Shown one piece after another: positions 47,701-56,885 of a stretch of 64,000 bases of DNA. Origin of the DNA: Planctomycetales bacterium 10988. Its GTDB lineage: Bacteria > Planctomycetota > Planctomycetia > Pirellulales > Pb10988. Below the pieces are notes generated by a model. That model worked only from the letters and a program-made list of their open reading frames with translations. It was not told where the DNA came from and ran no database searches. Positions within the stretch are counted from its first letter, which is position 1. Every line of letters starts with the position of its first letter. The DNA is taken from NCBI GenBank assembly GCA_009664345.1, contig CP043547.1, forward strand, positions 4,182,709 to 4,246,708. The letters are read 5' to 3'. The translations under genes and the position numbers were made by a program.

Positions 47701-50700
47701 AACCTGATTGTCAGCTTTGGCATGGGAATGCTCCTGGCGATTTTTCAACCGCATTCTTTGTGGGCGGCCAGTCCGATTCTTCTGCTGTGGGCACTTGGCC
47801 CTGCTTTCGCTTGGGTGATTTCTTTGCCGATCCGTCGCCAAGACGAACGCCTGCAAGTGTCTCAACGGGTCTTCTTGCGAAAGATTGCCCGCCGCACTTG
47901 GCACTTCTTCGACACCTTTATTAATGAACGCGAAAATTGGCTGCCGCCGGATAACTTCCAAGAACACCCGGTGGAGATTTTGGCCTCGAGGACGAGTCCG
48001 ACGAACCTCGGCTTGGGATTGCTCAGCACGTTGGCGGCGTACGACTTTGGCTATCTGCCATTGGGTCGTATGAGCGAGCGGATCAAAAACTCCCTGGAAT
48101 CGATGGATAACTTGGAGCGATACCGGGGGCATTTCTATAACTGGTACGATACCCGAACTTGCCAGCCGATCGAGCCACGTTATGTCTCGACGGTCGATAG
48201 TGGCAACCTCGCCGGGCATCTGCTGGTGTTGCGGATGGGGCTGTTGGAGCTAAGGGAACTTCCGCAAAAGCCGCAGCAAATGAGCCAAGGCCTGCAGGAT
48301 ACCCTGGGGGTGCTGGTCGATCTGGCCAAGCAATCGCAGACGGAGAACGCTAAGCCCGAGGCCCGTATTTCGAATGAAGTCCTCAATGCTTTGGAACATT
48401 TGGTCCGCGAAGGGGAAACGCCTTCGGAGACGATCACTCGCTTGAATCGCTTCCTCGTACAAGCCGCCACAGTGGCCAGCGATGCCGCTCATCATGTCCC
48501 GCCGGGAGCCGAACGTTTCCGCGAATGGGCGGTCGCCCTCGAATCGCAATGCCAGGCGTTCTTGACGGAATTCGCCGAGATGGCCCCGTGGACGAAAGAG
48601 GCCATGCCGCCGCTGAGCGTTTGGGAAGCCGGCACCGGACCGCAACGCGAACGGCTGGGCGGCTTGTGGGAACGGATTCAAACCCTCGACCACGGCGTGT
48701 CGCTCAGGAACTTGCAGGAAGAAACCGCAAGCATCAGCCAAGAGCTTCGCACCTTTTTACAAGAAGAGGTGCAAACATCCGAAGGCTCCACGGACTTCTC
48801 GGCCTTGCGTTGGGTAGCGGATGCCTTGGAAGCAACCGCCGCTGCATCCAAAAAGCAGATTTTGGAATTGGAGCGCTTGGCGGAAATCTCCGAAGAGATG
48901 GCCGTGATGGACTTCCGCTTCCTCTATGACGAAGAACAAGACCTCCTGGCGATCGGCTTCCATACGAACGATCACCGCATGGACAATAGCTTCTATGACT
49001 TGCTGGCTTCCGAGGCCCGCTTGGCCAGCTTCATCGGCATCGCTCAGGGGCAACTTCCCAAAGATCACTGGTTCGCCCTCGGGCGGATGCTTACGCGGCA
49101 AGAAGGCGAGCCGATGCTTTTGAGTTGGTCCGGCTCGATGTTTGAATTTTTGATGCCGCCGCTGGTGATGCCGAGTGAGGAACGGACCTTGCTGGAGGAA
49201 ACCTGTCGCTTGGCGGTTCGTCGGCAAATGCAATACGCCCGCGAACACAACATGCCTTGGGGGATTTCCGAGAGTTGCTACCATGTGACGGATGCGAATT
49301 TGGTCTATCAATATCGTGCCTTCGGGGTGCCGGGACTCGGTTTCAAGCAGGGCCTCGGTGATGATTTGGTCATTGCCCCGTATGCGACGATGATGGCGTT
49401 GATTGTCGAGCCGCATGCCTCGACGCGGAACTTGGAGACCTTGACGGACCTCGGTTACCTCGGCGATTACGGCTTTTACGAATCGGTCGATTACACGCCG
49501 GGACGCCTGGCCGCCGGGAATAAGCCGAATATCTGCCGCACCTGGATGGCCCACCATAGCGGTATGGGGCTGCTCGGCGTCGCCCATGTGTTGCTGGATC
49601 GGCCTATGCAACGCCGCTTCCGTAGCGATCCGATCTTGCAGTCGCATGAACTTTTGTTGCAAGAACGTATCCCCGGTGCCGTTCGCCCCGTCAATCCCGA
49701 GACCTTGCAGGCCCAACGCAAACCGACCGATCCCAGCCAAGGGGCCGAGCCGACTTTGCGGGTTTTCGATTCGCCCCGCACGCCGACGCCGCAGGTGCAT
49801 CTGCTCAGCAACGGAACGTATCAAGTCATGCTCACCGTGGCGGGCGGAGGTTACAGCCGGTGGAACGATACCCAAGTCACCCGCTGGCAGGAAGACGCGA
49901 CCTGCGACGGCTTCGGGCAGTTCTGCTACTTGCGGGATGTCGAAAGCGGCAAGGTGTGGAGCAATACCTACCAGCCGACTTGCACCGAACCGGATCGCTA
50001 TCAGGCGGTCTTCAGTCAAGGACGCGTCGAGTTCCGTCGCCGTGACGACGATATCGAAACCGAAACCGTGATCAGTGTTTCTTCCGAAGATGATGTCGAA
50101 CTCCGCCGCGTCAAGCTCAGTAATCATGGCAAGAACACCCGGAAGATCGAACTGACCAGCTACGCGGAAGTGGTCCTCGCCCCGGCGGCCGCGGATGCCG
50201 CGCATCGGGCGTTTTCCAATCTCTTCGTGCAGTCGGAACTTTTCCCCGAGGAAAGTGCGATCCTCTGCCGCCGTCGTCCTCGTCATCAACATGAGAAGCC
50301 ACTCTTCCTCATTCACTTGATGGCCGTGCGTGGGCATTCCAACGCGGAATCAAGTTACGAAACCAGCCGCGAGGTCTTTGTCGGTCGAGGACACGATCCG
50401 CGAAATCCGAAGGCGATGAAGCAATCCGGCGCAATGACCAATAGCGAAGGTTCCGTCCTTGATCCGGTCGTCGCCATTCGCCGTGAAATGGAAATCCCGG
50501 CGGAGGACTCGGTCACGGTTGATATTCTCACCGGGGTTGCGGAAACCCGCGAGCAGGCCCTTTCTTTGATCGAACGTTATCAAGATCACCGCCTTGCCCA
50601 TCGGATGATGGAACTTTCGTGGACACAAAGCCAGCTCGTCTTGCAGAAGTTGCAAGCGACCGAAGGGGATGCCCAGCTCTTCGCCCGCATCGCCGGAGCG

Positions 50701-53700
50701 GTCCTCTACGCGAATCCCGCCTGTCGTGCGAAGTCGAGCCTACTTTTGCAAAATCACCGCAGCCAAAGCGGATTGTGGCGATACGGCATCAGTGGCGACC
50801 TGCCGATTGTCTTGGTTCGCGTTTCCGAATCGGACTCGCTGCCGCTGATTCGCCGCCTTTTGCAAGCTCATGCCTATTGGCGAAGCAAGGGCCTCACCGT
50901 CGATCTGGTCATTTGGAATGACGACTACAGTGGGTATCGTCAGCATCTGCAAGACGCCATCATGGGCATGATCAGTTCCGGCCCCGAGCCGAAGCAGCTT
51001 GAACAACGTGGCGGCATTCACCCGCTGCGAGGGGATCAAATCACCGAAGAAGATCGCGTCTTGCTCCTCAGTACCGCCCGCGTTTTCTTCAGTGATCGCC
51101 AAGGAACGTTGACCGATCAACTCAATCGCTTGGCCGCGGCGACTGATGCCGCCCCGACGACCGTGACACCATCGCGACCGAAACGCATCACGCAAGCCCC
51201 GAGTGTCGAACCCCCGCGAAGGGAACTCCTCTTTGCCAATGGCATCGGGGGATTCACGCCGGATGCGAAGGAGTACGTAATCACCCTGCCGCAGGGAGCG
51301 ACGACTTCCGCCCCGTGGTCGAATGTGATTGCCAACGATCAACTCGGCAGCGTCGTGACCGAGAGCGGCCTCGGCTACACTTGGTTCGGCAACGCCCACG
51401 AGTATCGCATCAGTCCTTGGTACAACGACCCCGTTTCCGATCCGACCGGCGAAATCCTTTACTTGCGGGATGAAGAGAGCGGCGAATATTATTCCCCGAC
51501 GCCTGCCCCGGCTCGCGGCCCGAATCCGTATGTCTGCCGCCATGGCTTCGGCTATACGGTGTGGGAGACCGAGCAAATCGGCCTCAAGTCGGAGCTCACC
51601 ACCTTCGTCGCCAAAGATTCGCCGGTGAAATGCTGCGTGCTGCAAGTCCGCAATGCCTCGGGCCGCCCGCGCCGCGTTTCGCTAACGGCCTTTGTGGAAT
51701 GGGTGTTGGGCGAAGGTCGCGACCGCACGCATCTGCACGTGGCCACCGAACTCGATCCGGCCAGTGGCGCCATCTTGGCCCGCAACCCATATCACTTGGA
51801 ATTGGGCGAGCGGGTTTCCTTTGCTCAATTCGCCGAGGTTTCGCACAGTTGGACCTGCGACCGAACGGAGTTTCTAGGCCGCAACGGCTCGCATCAAGAA
51901 CCCGCCGGCATGGCTCAAGGGAAACTCTCCGGGAAAGCCGGCGCGGGACTCGATCCCTGTGCCGCCATGCGTTCGGTCATCGATCTCAACGACGGCGAGC
52001 AACGCGAATGGATCTTCGTCCTCGGTGCCGCCGAAGATCAAGCCACCGCCCAAGCCCTTGCCACGCGGTTCCATGACCCGGCCGCCACGCGGCAAGAGTT
52101 GGAAAAAGTCTGGCAGTTCTGGGAGCAAACCTTGCACAACATTCACGTCGAGACTCCCGATCAAAGCGTCAATGTGATGGCCAACGGTTGGCTCTTTTAT
52201 CAAACGCTCGCTAGTCGCTACTGGGGGCGAAGTGGGTATTATCAATCGGGCGGGGCGTACGGTTTCCGCGATCAGTTGCAAGACTCGATGGCCCTTGTCC
52301 ATGCGACGCCGCAACTCACCCGCGAGCATCTCATTCGCAGTGCCGGAAGACAATTCAGTGAAGGCGATGTCCAACACTGGTGGCACCCGCCGGCAGGCAA
52401 GGGTGTCCGCACGCGGATTTCCGACGATTATCTCTGGTTGCCGCTGGCGACCGAATATTACATCCGCCACACCGGCGATTGGGGGGTCTTGGCCGAAGAG
52501 GCTCCCTTCCTCAATGACCGGCCTGTCGCCGAAGGGGAAGAAAGTTACTACGGCCAGCCGCAGCAAGCGGAGGAAGTCGGCACCCTCTACGAACATTGCA
52601 AGCGGGCCTTGAAGCATGGCTATCGCCTCGGTGAACACGGCCTGCCACTGATCGGTTGCGGTGACTGGAACGACGGCATGAACAGCGTCGGCGAGCAAGG
52701 CAAAGGCGAGAGCGTCTGGCTGGCCTTCTTCTTCGCCTATGCTTTGGAAAACTTCATTCCGATCGCCGAACGGCACGAAGATCAAGAGTTTGCCAAGGAT
52801 TGCCGCAAGTGGGTCGAAGGCCTGCAAAAGAGCATTGAGAAGAACGCTTGGGATGGCAAATGGTATCGCCGGGCGTACTTCGACGATGGCGAGCCGCTCG
52901 GTTCGGCCAGTAATCCCGAATGCCAAATCGATGCCTTGCCGCAAGCCTGGTCCGTCATCACCGGACTTGGCAAACCGGAACGAGCACAGAAAGCCCTCGA
53001 AGCCGTCGACGATCGCCTCGTGCGGCACGATCTGCAATTGATTCAGTTGTTCGATCCGCCCTTCGACGAAAGCCGCCTCGAACCGGGGTACATCAAAGGG
53101 TACGTGCCGGGCGTTCGCGAAAACGGTGGCCAGTACACTCATGCCGCGATTTGGACGGCGATGGCCTTTGCCATGCAGGGCGATCACAAGCGGGCGTGGC
53201 AATGCTTCCGCTATCTGAATCCCGTCAATCACGCCAGCAATGCGGCCTTGGCTTCGGTTTACAAAGTCGAGCCGTACGTGGTCGCGGCGGATATTTATAG
53301 CGTGACCCCGCACGAAGGCCGCGGTGGTTGGACGTGGTACACCGGAAGTGCCGGTTGGCTTTATCGCCTGATTATCGAAACCCTCCTCGGCCTGCAAATG
53401 GAGGAAGGGAAGCGGTTGCGATTCAAGCCTTGCGTGCCGGATACCTGGAACGGCTACCGGATTGATTACCGCTTCGGCGGAAGTTGGTATCACCTCAGCT
53501 TCGTCATTCCGCAAGGGGCGGGCTTGCGGGTGCATCGCGTCACGCTCGACTCGCGGGAACTCCCCGATCAAACCGTACCGCTCGTCGATGACGGCCAAGA
53601 TCACGAAGTCGAAATCACCCTCGGCTCCGATCCGCTCCTGCTCACCCACAGCAATGGGCAGAAGGAAACGACTCCGAAAGAACCCGACAGCCAACTCACC

Positions 53701-53736
53701 TTCCAACGAACCCAAAATCCCGGCTCGAAGGAGTAA
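44791..53736 (+). CDS. ndvB: Cyclic beta-1,2-glucan synthase (NdvB/ChvB-type)
   Basis: 2981 residues, the size of NdvB/ChvB/Cgs. Inner-membrane enzyme that starts, extends, cyclises and trims cyclic beta-1,2-glucans from UDP-glucose. N-terminal helical region (~1-420), TM helices (~425-490), a GT84 glycosyltransferase domain (VVVPTMISS, LDTDTQLPRDAA at ~649, FGEGSFVGKGIYDV, RRHRWIRGDWQ), more TM helices (~845-1015), a glycoamylase-like domain (~1400-1620; ESCYHVTDANLVYQYR), then two GH94 N-terminal-type beta domains (~1690-1960 and ~2150-2430) and a GH94 phosphorylase catalytic domain with GDWNDGMN (D2625, D2628). All parts seem intact. It is single, without an ndvA-type exporter; the nearby ABC gene is on the other strand and of another type. 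Periplasmic osmoadaptation or envelope role inferred. Confidence 0.96.
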   Translation: MHSDNSGSWFGKFFSGQKNGQATVPRAEERPLRTECYSLEQLERHGGSLATWHRIAAKSRRNRLLANLAQHESQLQTTYQTMRGVVAQGVTISPAGRWLLENAYLIEHQIQMTRQHLPRGYSQELPQLADSPDAIPRVYDLALELVRRTDGQIDAENIQHFISAYQRVAVLKLGELWAIPIMLRLALFENIHLVASRVARQLEQRQLAEVWSEKIRQAAREEPRKLILVLADLIRSDPPLSPTFVSELSQQLQAPSTSMAREWLESQLREQGQNLEQLVTLDSQHQAIDQVSVGNSITSLRKLDSIDWAEFVETQSRVHQRLQEDPISTYGQMSFASRDRYRHVIEKIAKRSPRSEPQVAAVAVELAQEAADHPRAEGEDFFRGEPIERASHVGYYLVDQGRYLLERSVGYRPTLGDRWTNSIQQAPLVWYWGSLATFTLLAGALIGWIAWESGIAANWSWWFITLLAVFLFLPLVQTSISCVHWLTTLVVPPNPIDRFDFSKGIPDRCRSLVVVPTMISSTRAVDSLLEALEIRFLANRDGNLFFALLTDFPDAASPEMPTDAELLQRMRDGIDRLNKQYQQDRRGLFFWFHRPRKFNEQENAWMGWERKRGKLSDLNALIQGGDRSAFSEIVGDTSLLSSVRYVITLDTDTQLPRDAASQMVGCLAHPLNRPYYDRKKGRVTKGYAILQPRNSATVTSANRTWFSRIFAGDAGIDPYTRQISDVYQDLFGEGSFVGKGIYDVHAFEIALRGRMPENRILSHDLIESSYARSGLLNDLELFEGFPGTFLADMSRRHRWIRGDWQIAQWVLPRTPIEGGTAPNVISWVSWWKVLDNLRRSVTPLSFLFFFLFTWLTCGPWGAALGTAVTLVLYFLPNLLGAAWSVVHKPEEMPWVMYLRNWLGQQQRSLGQVGLNLAFLPYETHCTIDAVARAWYRMLISKKKLLEWTTADDAERRSRGDLRGHYEVMAANLIVSFGMGMLLAIFQPHSLWAASPILLLWALGPAFAWVISLPIRRQDERLQVSQRVFLRKIARRTWHFFDTFINERENWLPPDNFQEHPVEILASRTSPTNLGLGLLSTLAAYDFGYLPLGRMSERIKNSLESMDNLERYRGHFYNWYDTRTCQPIEPRYVSTVDSGNLAGHLLVLRMGLLELRELPQKPQQMSQGLQDTLGVLVDLAKQSQTENAKPEARISNEVLNALEHLVREGETPSETITRLNRFLVQAATVASDAAHHVPPGAERFREWAVALESQCQAFLTEFAEMAPWTKEAMPPLSVWEAGTGPQRERLGGLWERIQTLDHGVSLRNLQEETASISQELRTFLQEEVQTSEGSTDFSALRWVADALEATAAASKKQILELERLAEISEEMAVMDFRFLYDEEQDLLAIGFHTNDHRMDNSFYDLLASEARLASFIGIAQGQLPKDHWFALGRMLTRQEGEPMLLSWSGSMFEFLMPPLVMPSEERTLLEETCRLAVRRQMQYAREHNMPWGISESCYHVTDANLVYQYRAFGVPGLGFKQGLGDDLVIAPYATMMALIVEPHASTRNLETLTDLGYLGDYGFYESVDYTPGRLAAGNKPNICRTWMAHHSGMGLLGVAHVLLDRPMQRRFRSDPILQSHELLLQERIPGAVRPVNPETLQAQRKPTDPSQGAEPTLRVFDSPRTPTPQVHLLSNGTYQVMLTVAGGGYSRWNDTQVTRWQEDATCDGFGQFCYLRDVESGKVWSNTYQPTCTEPDRYQAVFSQGRVEFRRRDDDIETETVISVSSEDDVELRRVKLSNHGKNTRKIELTSYAEVVLAPAAADAAHRAFSNLFVQSELFPEESAILCRRRPRHQHEKPLFLIHLMAVRGHSNAESSYETSREVFVGRGHDPRNPKAMKQSGAMTNSEGSVLDPVVAIRREMEIPAEDSVTVDILTGVAETREQALSLIERYQDHRLAHRMMELSWTQSQLVLQKLQATEGDAQLFARIAGAVLYANPACRAKSSLLLQNHRSQSGLWRYGISGDLPIVLVRVSESDSLPLIRRLLQAHAYWRSKGLTVDLVIWNDDYSGYRQHLQDAIMGMISSGPEPKQLEQRGGIHPLRGDQITEEDRVLLLSTARVFFSDRQGTLTDQLNRLAAATDAAPTTVTPSRPKRITQAPSVEPPRRELLFANGIGGFTPDAKEYVITLPQGATTSAPWSNVIANDQLGSVVTESGLGYTWFGNAHEYRISPWYNDPVSDPTGEILYLRDEESGEYYSPTPAPARGPNPYVCRHGFGYTVWETEQIGLKSELTTFVAKDSPVKCCVLQVRNASGRPRRVSLTAFVEWVLGEGRDRTHLHVATELDPASGAILARNPYHLELGERVSFAQFAEVSHSWTCDRTEFLGRNGSHQEPAGMAQGKLSGKAGAGLDPCAAMRSVIDLNDGEQREWIFVLGAAEDQATAQALATRFHDPAATRQELEKVWQFWEQTLHNIHVETPDQSVNVMANGWLFYQTLASRYWGRSGYYQSGGAYGFRDQLQDSMALVHATPQLTREHLIRSAGRQFSEGDVQHWWHPPAGKGVRTRISDDYLWLPLATEYYIRHTGDWGVLAEEAPFLNDRPVAEGEESYYGQPQQAEEVGTLYEHCKRALKHGYRLGEHGLPLIGCGDWNDGMNSVGEQGKGESVWLAFFFAYALENFIPIAERHEDQEFAKDCRKWVEGLQKSIEKNAWDGKWYRRAYFDDGEPLGSASNPECQIDALPQAWSVITGLGKPERAQKALEAVDDRLVRHDLQLIQLFDPPFDESRLEPGYIKGYVPGVRENGGQYTHAAIWTAMAFAMQGDHKRAWQCFRYLNPVNHASNAALASVYKVEPYVVAADIYSVTPHEGRGGWTWYTGSAGWLYRLIIETLLGLQMEEGKRLRFKPCVPDTWNGYRIDYRFGGSWYHLSFVIPQGAGLRVHRVTLDSRELPDQTVPLVDDGQDHEVEITLGSDPLLLTHSNGQKETTPKEPDSQLTFQRTQNPGSKE

Positions 53737-53790
53737 AAATTTTTCTTTAATAAAGACAAGTGTAGAAAATCTGACACTTGATTAAACTCG

Positions 53791-53831
53791 AATAATGCCC
53801 GCTGGAAGGAAACTTTCAAGCGGGCATTATT
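53791..53831. terminator. Bidirectional terminator overlapping the opposing stop codon
   Basis: AATAATGCCCGCT (53791-53803) pairs perfectly with AGCGGGCATTATT (53819-53831); 15-nt loop with its own short stem. The right arm contains the stop codon (53827-53829) of the minus-strand gene. Confidence 0.88.
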
Positions 53832-54711
53832 TATTCATTGTGCGGTTACTTTCCGAAAAATCAAACTCACCCCGCACCAGTCGCATGGGAAGATATTCAG
53901 AATCAATCTCAAACCGCATTCCCCGATTGTAAGCGATGCCAGCTAAGGCAATGAGTGGAAATGAAAGGAAAGCATCCGAAGAGACACTTTCTGCGTTCTC
54001 GATCTTCCAGTAATCATGATGTGCTTCAAGGGCTTGGTAGAGTACGTCCTCAAACTCTTGTTCTTCGCCTCGGATCAATAAAGCAAGTAAATGAATGTGA
54101 AAAACATCGAAAGCCAAAATGAACTCCGTTTCAAAACCCTGATTGAGTCGAGGATCGGTTGCGTGCTGGGCTTCGACCAGCTTCTTACCAACTTGAGGAT
54201 CGTTCCTTGCGAATGCCTGAAAAGCAGCGATCTTTTTTTCTAGTTGGGGTGGATGTCGGACGGCTGCTTCAGGTCGAAGTAGATCCAAATTCATGCGAGT
54301 CAATTGAGCAAGCCCACGGGACCTTCGGCAAATCGCGTTCAGAAACAAAGCATTCATCCAAGTCGAAAGATTTGTCAGATTATTTCTTTTAAACTTTGAA
54401 GTCTGAAATTGAATCGGTTGATTGCCTAAAAGAAGTTTTTTGTGATCGCCATGGACCAAAGCCAAATCTGCCACCATCGATTCCGCGGAAAGAAATAAAC
54501 ACTCATCCTGAATTCCTGTAAGCTCCGGATAAAAATAAGAGACACAAGCAGCTAGATCGCGACCTTTTACATAGATATTTCTGAGGTACTTAAAACTATT
54601 ATCGTTCCCTTCTAATGCCTTTTGTTTAAGTCCGAGAATCGACTCCCAATCTTCGATAAGCTCGTCTTTAGTACATTTAAAATCTCGGACGGGTCGTTTT
54701 AGTCTTTTCAT
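53827..54711 (-). CDS. Immunity 49 (Imm49)-like protein
   Basis: 294 residues, no signal peptide, mostly helical. Several stretches recall the Imm49 family of polymorphic-toxin immunity proteins: NLSTWMNALFLNAICRRSR (the W..A...A.ICR motif), the AL..HHDYW segment, and the C-terminal block FLSFPLIALAGIAYNRGMRF followed by EIDSEYLP, close to the family's 'LGPLALACLA...VESEYLP' ending. Imm49 proteins neutralise secreted toxins of contact-dependent systems. No toxin gene is adjacent: the glucan synthase is on one side and TPR genes on the other, so it is an orphan immunity candidate. AT-richer than its neighbours, in line with acquisition. Assignment rests on motif memory, not a search. Confidence 0.7.
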   Translation of the reverse strand: MKRLKRPVRDFKCTKDELIEDWESILGLKQKALEGNDNSFKYLRNIYVKGRDLAACVSYFYPELTGIQDECLFLSAESMVADLALVHGDHKKLLLGNQPIQFQTSKFKRNNLTNLSTWMNALFLNAICRRSRGLAQLTRMNLDLLRPEAAVRHPPQLEKKIAAFQAFARNDPQVGKKLVEAQHATDPRLNQGFETEFILAFDVFHIHLLALLIRGEEQEFEDVLYQALEAHHDYWKIENAESVSSDAFLSFPLIALAGIAYNRGMRFEIDSEYLPMRLVRGEFDFSESNRTMNK

Positions 54712-54795
54712 TCAATGAAATCTTTCTGTCGTCTCAATGAGATTTTTCGATTATAGGATGCAAGGTTAATTACTGCTTTACGATGTCAATAAATA

Positions 54796-55674
54796 TTAAA
54801 AGACTTCGCCTGCTTTTTTCAATTTATCTTTGGCGACCCAAAGCCTTTTGATGATTTCGGATTCACCAGTGCGGACTTTTTCTGACACTTTTTTGTAGGC
54901 TGCTTTCGCTTCTTTTAAATTGCCAAGTTCGAAATAGGCATCGCCGAGGTCGGCGTAAAATTTTGCTTCTTCCGGAACGTTGGCAATGGCTTGTTTAAAA
55001 TCTTCGATGGCGGCTTCAAAATTCCCTAAATAACATTGACAGATTCCTCGGGCATCCCAAGCATCATGGTGGTCGGGTTGAAGTCTGACAACTTCGGTTA
55101 ATAAGCCAAACGCTTCCTCAAACTCGCCGGTGGTAAAGTATTTAAAAGCAAGTGTGTATTTAAGCGAAGGGTCTTGCGGATCGGCTTGAATCATTTGTTG
55201 AAGTTCTTCAAAGGATTGTTCCACTCCAGCATCCAAGGCATCCAGCGCCTCCTCGGCATCGACAGCCGCCTCTTCAAGTCCGATCGTATATTTAAACACC
55301 TTACAATAAGCCGCCCTCGCCTGGTCCGTCTTGCCGAGCTTCACCAAAGCGTGTCCCCGACCCAAGTGGGCTTCTGGAATATTATCTTGAAGTGAGATCG
55401 CATAATTATAATCGGCTAACGCCTCCTGGTATTTACCCAGGTCAAGTCGGCAGTCCCCCTGTAGAAGGATGGTCTCGTAATTTTCCGGATCCTGTTGAAG
55501 CAATTCTTTACAAAGCGCAAACGCTTTGTCGTAATTTTTTAATTCGTAATACTTGTAGCCGAGTTCGTATCGAGTATCTACGTCTTGAGGATTCGCTTGA
55601 ACGATCGCTGATAACTCTTGAATCTCTTTTTGAAGTTGTTGAATTTCTTCGGTTGTCAGTTCTTTGTTTTCCAT
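54796..55674 (-). CDS. TPR repeat protein, 292 residues
   Basis: About six to seven tetratricopeptide motifs (W/Y..LG..Y..L.NYDKA pattern, A..D...AI, AHLGRGHALVKLGKTDQA) in two blocks around a helical linker (~125-160). Cytoplasmic, no signal peptide. ATG 55674 used; a TTG three bases upstream is also possible. The C-terminal half is a clear paralogue of the next gene: LLTEVVRLQPDHHDAWD against LLAEVVRLQPDHVNAWD, then FYADLGDAYFELGNL against LYADLGDTYLELGNL. TPRs mediate protein-protein contacts; partner unknown. Likely in one transcript with the gene at 55757-56215, 80 bp upstream. Confidence 0.85.
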   Translation of the reverse strand: MENKELTTEEIQQLQKEIQELSAIVQANPQDVDTRYELGYKYYELKNYDKAFALCKELLQQDPENYETILLQGDCRLDLGKYQEALADYNYAISLQDNIPEAHLGRGHALVKLGKTDQARAAYCKVFKYTIGLEEAAVDAEEALDALDAGVEQSFEELQQMIQADPQDPSLKYTLAFKYFTTGEFEEAFGLLTEVVRLQPDHHDAWDARGICQCYLGNFEAAIEDFKQAIANVPEEAKFYADLGDAYFELGNLKEAKAAYKKVSEKVRTGESEIIKRLWVAKDKLKKAGEVF

Positions 55675-55756
55675 CAATAAAATTCTTTTGAATTGAAAGT
55701 AGTGGGTTGCTCAGGCAGGAAGAATTGAAAGATTTAAATATTTTAATAAATCTTTT

Positions 55757-56215
55757 CTACTCTTGACTAAACTGTTCTTTGGCGAGGCGGAGACGCTGGC
55801 GATTTTCGGGGTCGTCGGGAGGGGCCAGGGCTTCGACCTGGGCGAAGGCGGCTTTCGCTTCTTCGAGGTTTCCCAGTTCGAGGTAAGTATCGCCGAGGTC
55901 GGCGTACAGGGTCGGGTTTTCCGGAGCCAGGGAAATCGCTTGGCGGAAGTCCGCGAGAGCTGCCTCGTAGTTGCCTAGCTCAAAGTGACAGATGCCCTGA
56001 AAGTCCCACGCGTTGACGTGATCGGGTTGCAAGCGGACGACCTCGGCCAAGAGGTCCGCCGTCTTTTCGAAGTTCCGAAGCTGATAATATTGCGAAGCGA
56101 GCTTGGTCAACAACGCCGGGTCCTCCGGTCGCTGCTGAACTTGGGCCTCAAGCTCGGCAATCTTGGCCTCGATCGATGGCCTCTCCGGCGAAGCGTCGGT
56201 TTCATTTCCCATCAT
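55757..56215 (-). CDS. TPR repeat protein, 152 residues
   Basis: Three to four TPR motifs (LASQYYQLRNFEKTADLL, AWDFQGICHFELGNYEAAL, LYADLGDTYLELGNLEEAK). Paralogous to residues ~158-289 of the neighbouring TPR protein, but GC-richer, so the duplication is not recent or one copy has been converted to host-like composition. First gene of the minus-strand TPR pair, divergent from the YwqK-like tandem array with a shared 137-bp control region. Confidence 0.85.
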   Translation of the reverse strand: MMGNETDASPERPSIEAKIAELEAQVQQRPEDPALLTKLASQYYQLRNFEKTADLLAEVVRLQPDHVNAWDFQGICHFELGNYEAALADFRQAISLAPENPTLYADLGDTYLELGNLEEAKAAFAQVEALAPPDDPENRQRLRLAKEQFSQE

Positions 56216-56250
56216 GATTTTCTCTCACAGGCGTTCAAGGGAGCGACTAG

Positions 56251-56271
56251 TATAATGGGGGACATTATAAT
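56251..56271. promoter_or_regulatory. Possible divergent promoter with two TATAAT boxes
   Basis: Two exact TATAAT hexamers (56251-56256 and 56266-56271) lie between the divergent TPR and YwqK-like genes. The second is part of the palindrome ATTATAAT (56264-56271), which could act as a -10 box on either strand. No good -35 match was found. Confidence 0.4.
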
Positions 56272-56352
56272 GAAGCGAAAGAGGCAACGAAATCAAAAAG
56301 CAAAGGGACTTACCCTCTCTTCTCTATAAAAATAGCAACAAAGGATTTCGAG

Positions 56353-56826
56353 ATGGTCCTTCAAAGATATGAACAAGAGCTTGATTATTATCCGGAAACC
56401 AATCAGATGCTTCTTGATGGGGAACCCTTTACAGGGATCGTAGTATCCTCCCCCAGCGACCCCCGACGGGCGGAACAGGAATATCGCAATGGGGTACTCC
56501 ATGGACGCTCCCAGGGCTGGTGGCAATCGGGGCAGCCGGAGTTTCTCTGGGATACCAAGTGGGGGTCCTTACACGGCATCGGCAAGGAGTGGTATCAGAA
56601 CGGGCAGTTAAGGGAGGAGGGCGAATACGAAATCGGGATCTGCAAACGCCGCAAGTGTTGGGACAAGGAGGGCAACTTGGTCGAGGATTATGTCCTCGAT
56701 CAGGATTCGCAGGGCTACAGAATCTTGCTTAATTTCCGTAGATTCACCTACGGTCACGAGGGCGAGGAGCGCGGCAATGAAATTATCCCCGGTTTTGAAG
56801 ACCCCGAGGAAGAGTCGATAGAATAA
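56353..56826 (+). CDS. YwqK/MORN-variant family protein, tandem copy 1
   Basis: 157 residues, ATG with AAGGA 8 nt upstream. First of four tandem paralogues. After a short start (LQRYEQELDYYPE) comes LLDGEPFTGI, then MORN-2-type repeats: EYRNGVLHGRSQGWWQSGQPE, WGSLHGIGKEWYQNGQLREE (each only read by its YxNGxxHG..xWxxxGQ core), and KRRKCWDKEGNLVEDY. This is the layout of YwqK-family proteins, some of which serve as antitoxins or immunity proteins to deaminase-type toxins (Bacillus YwqJ/YwqK). Function here is inferred from family only. C-terminus GHEGEERGNEIIPGFED is shared with copy 3. Confidence 0.85.
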   Translation: MVLQRYEQELDYYPETNQMLLDGEPFTGIVVSSPSDPRRAEQEYRNGVLHGRSQGWWQSGQPEFLWDTKWGSLHGIGKEWYQNGQLREEGEYEIGICKRRKCWDKEGNLVEDYVLDQDSQGYRILLNFRRFTYGHEGEERGNEIIPGFEDPEEESIE

Positions 56827-56885
56827 CCTTCAAGATCATGTCGTACCGTGTAATAAAATATAAAAACTACTTTTTAGATATAGCT

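Noticed and set aside
51874-53715. 613-codon minus-strand frame opposite the glucan synthase (also 48757-50337)
   Set aside because: Product of high GC and codon bias; the plus-strand GH94 domain with its active-site motif is clearly the real gene.
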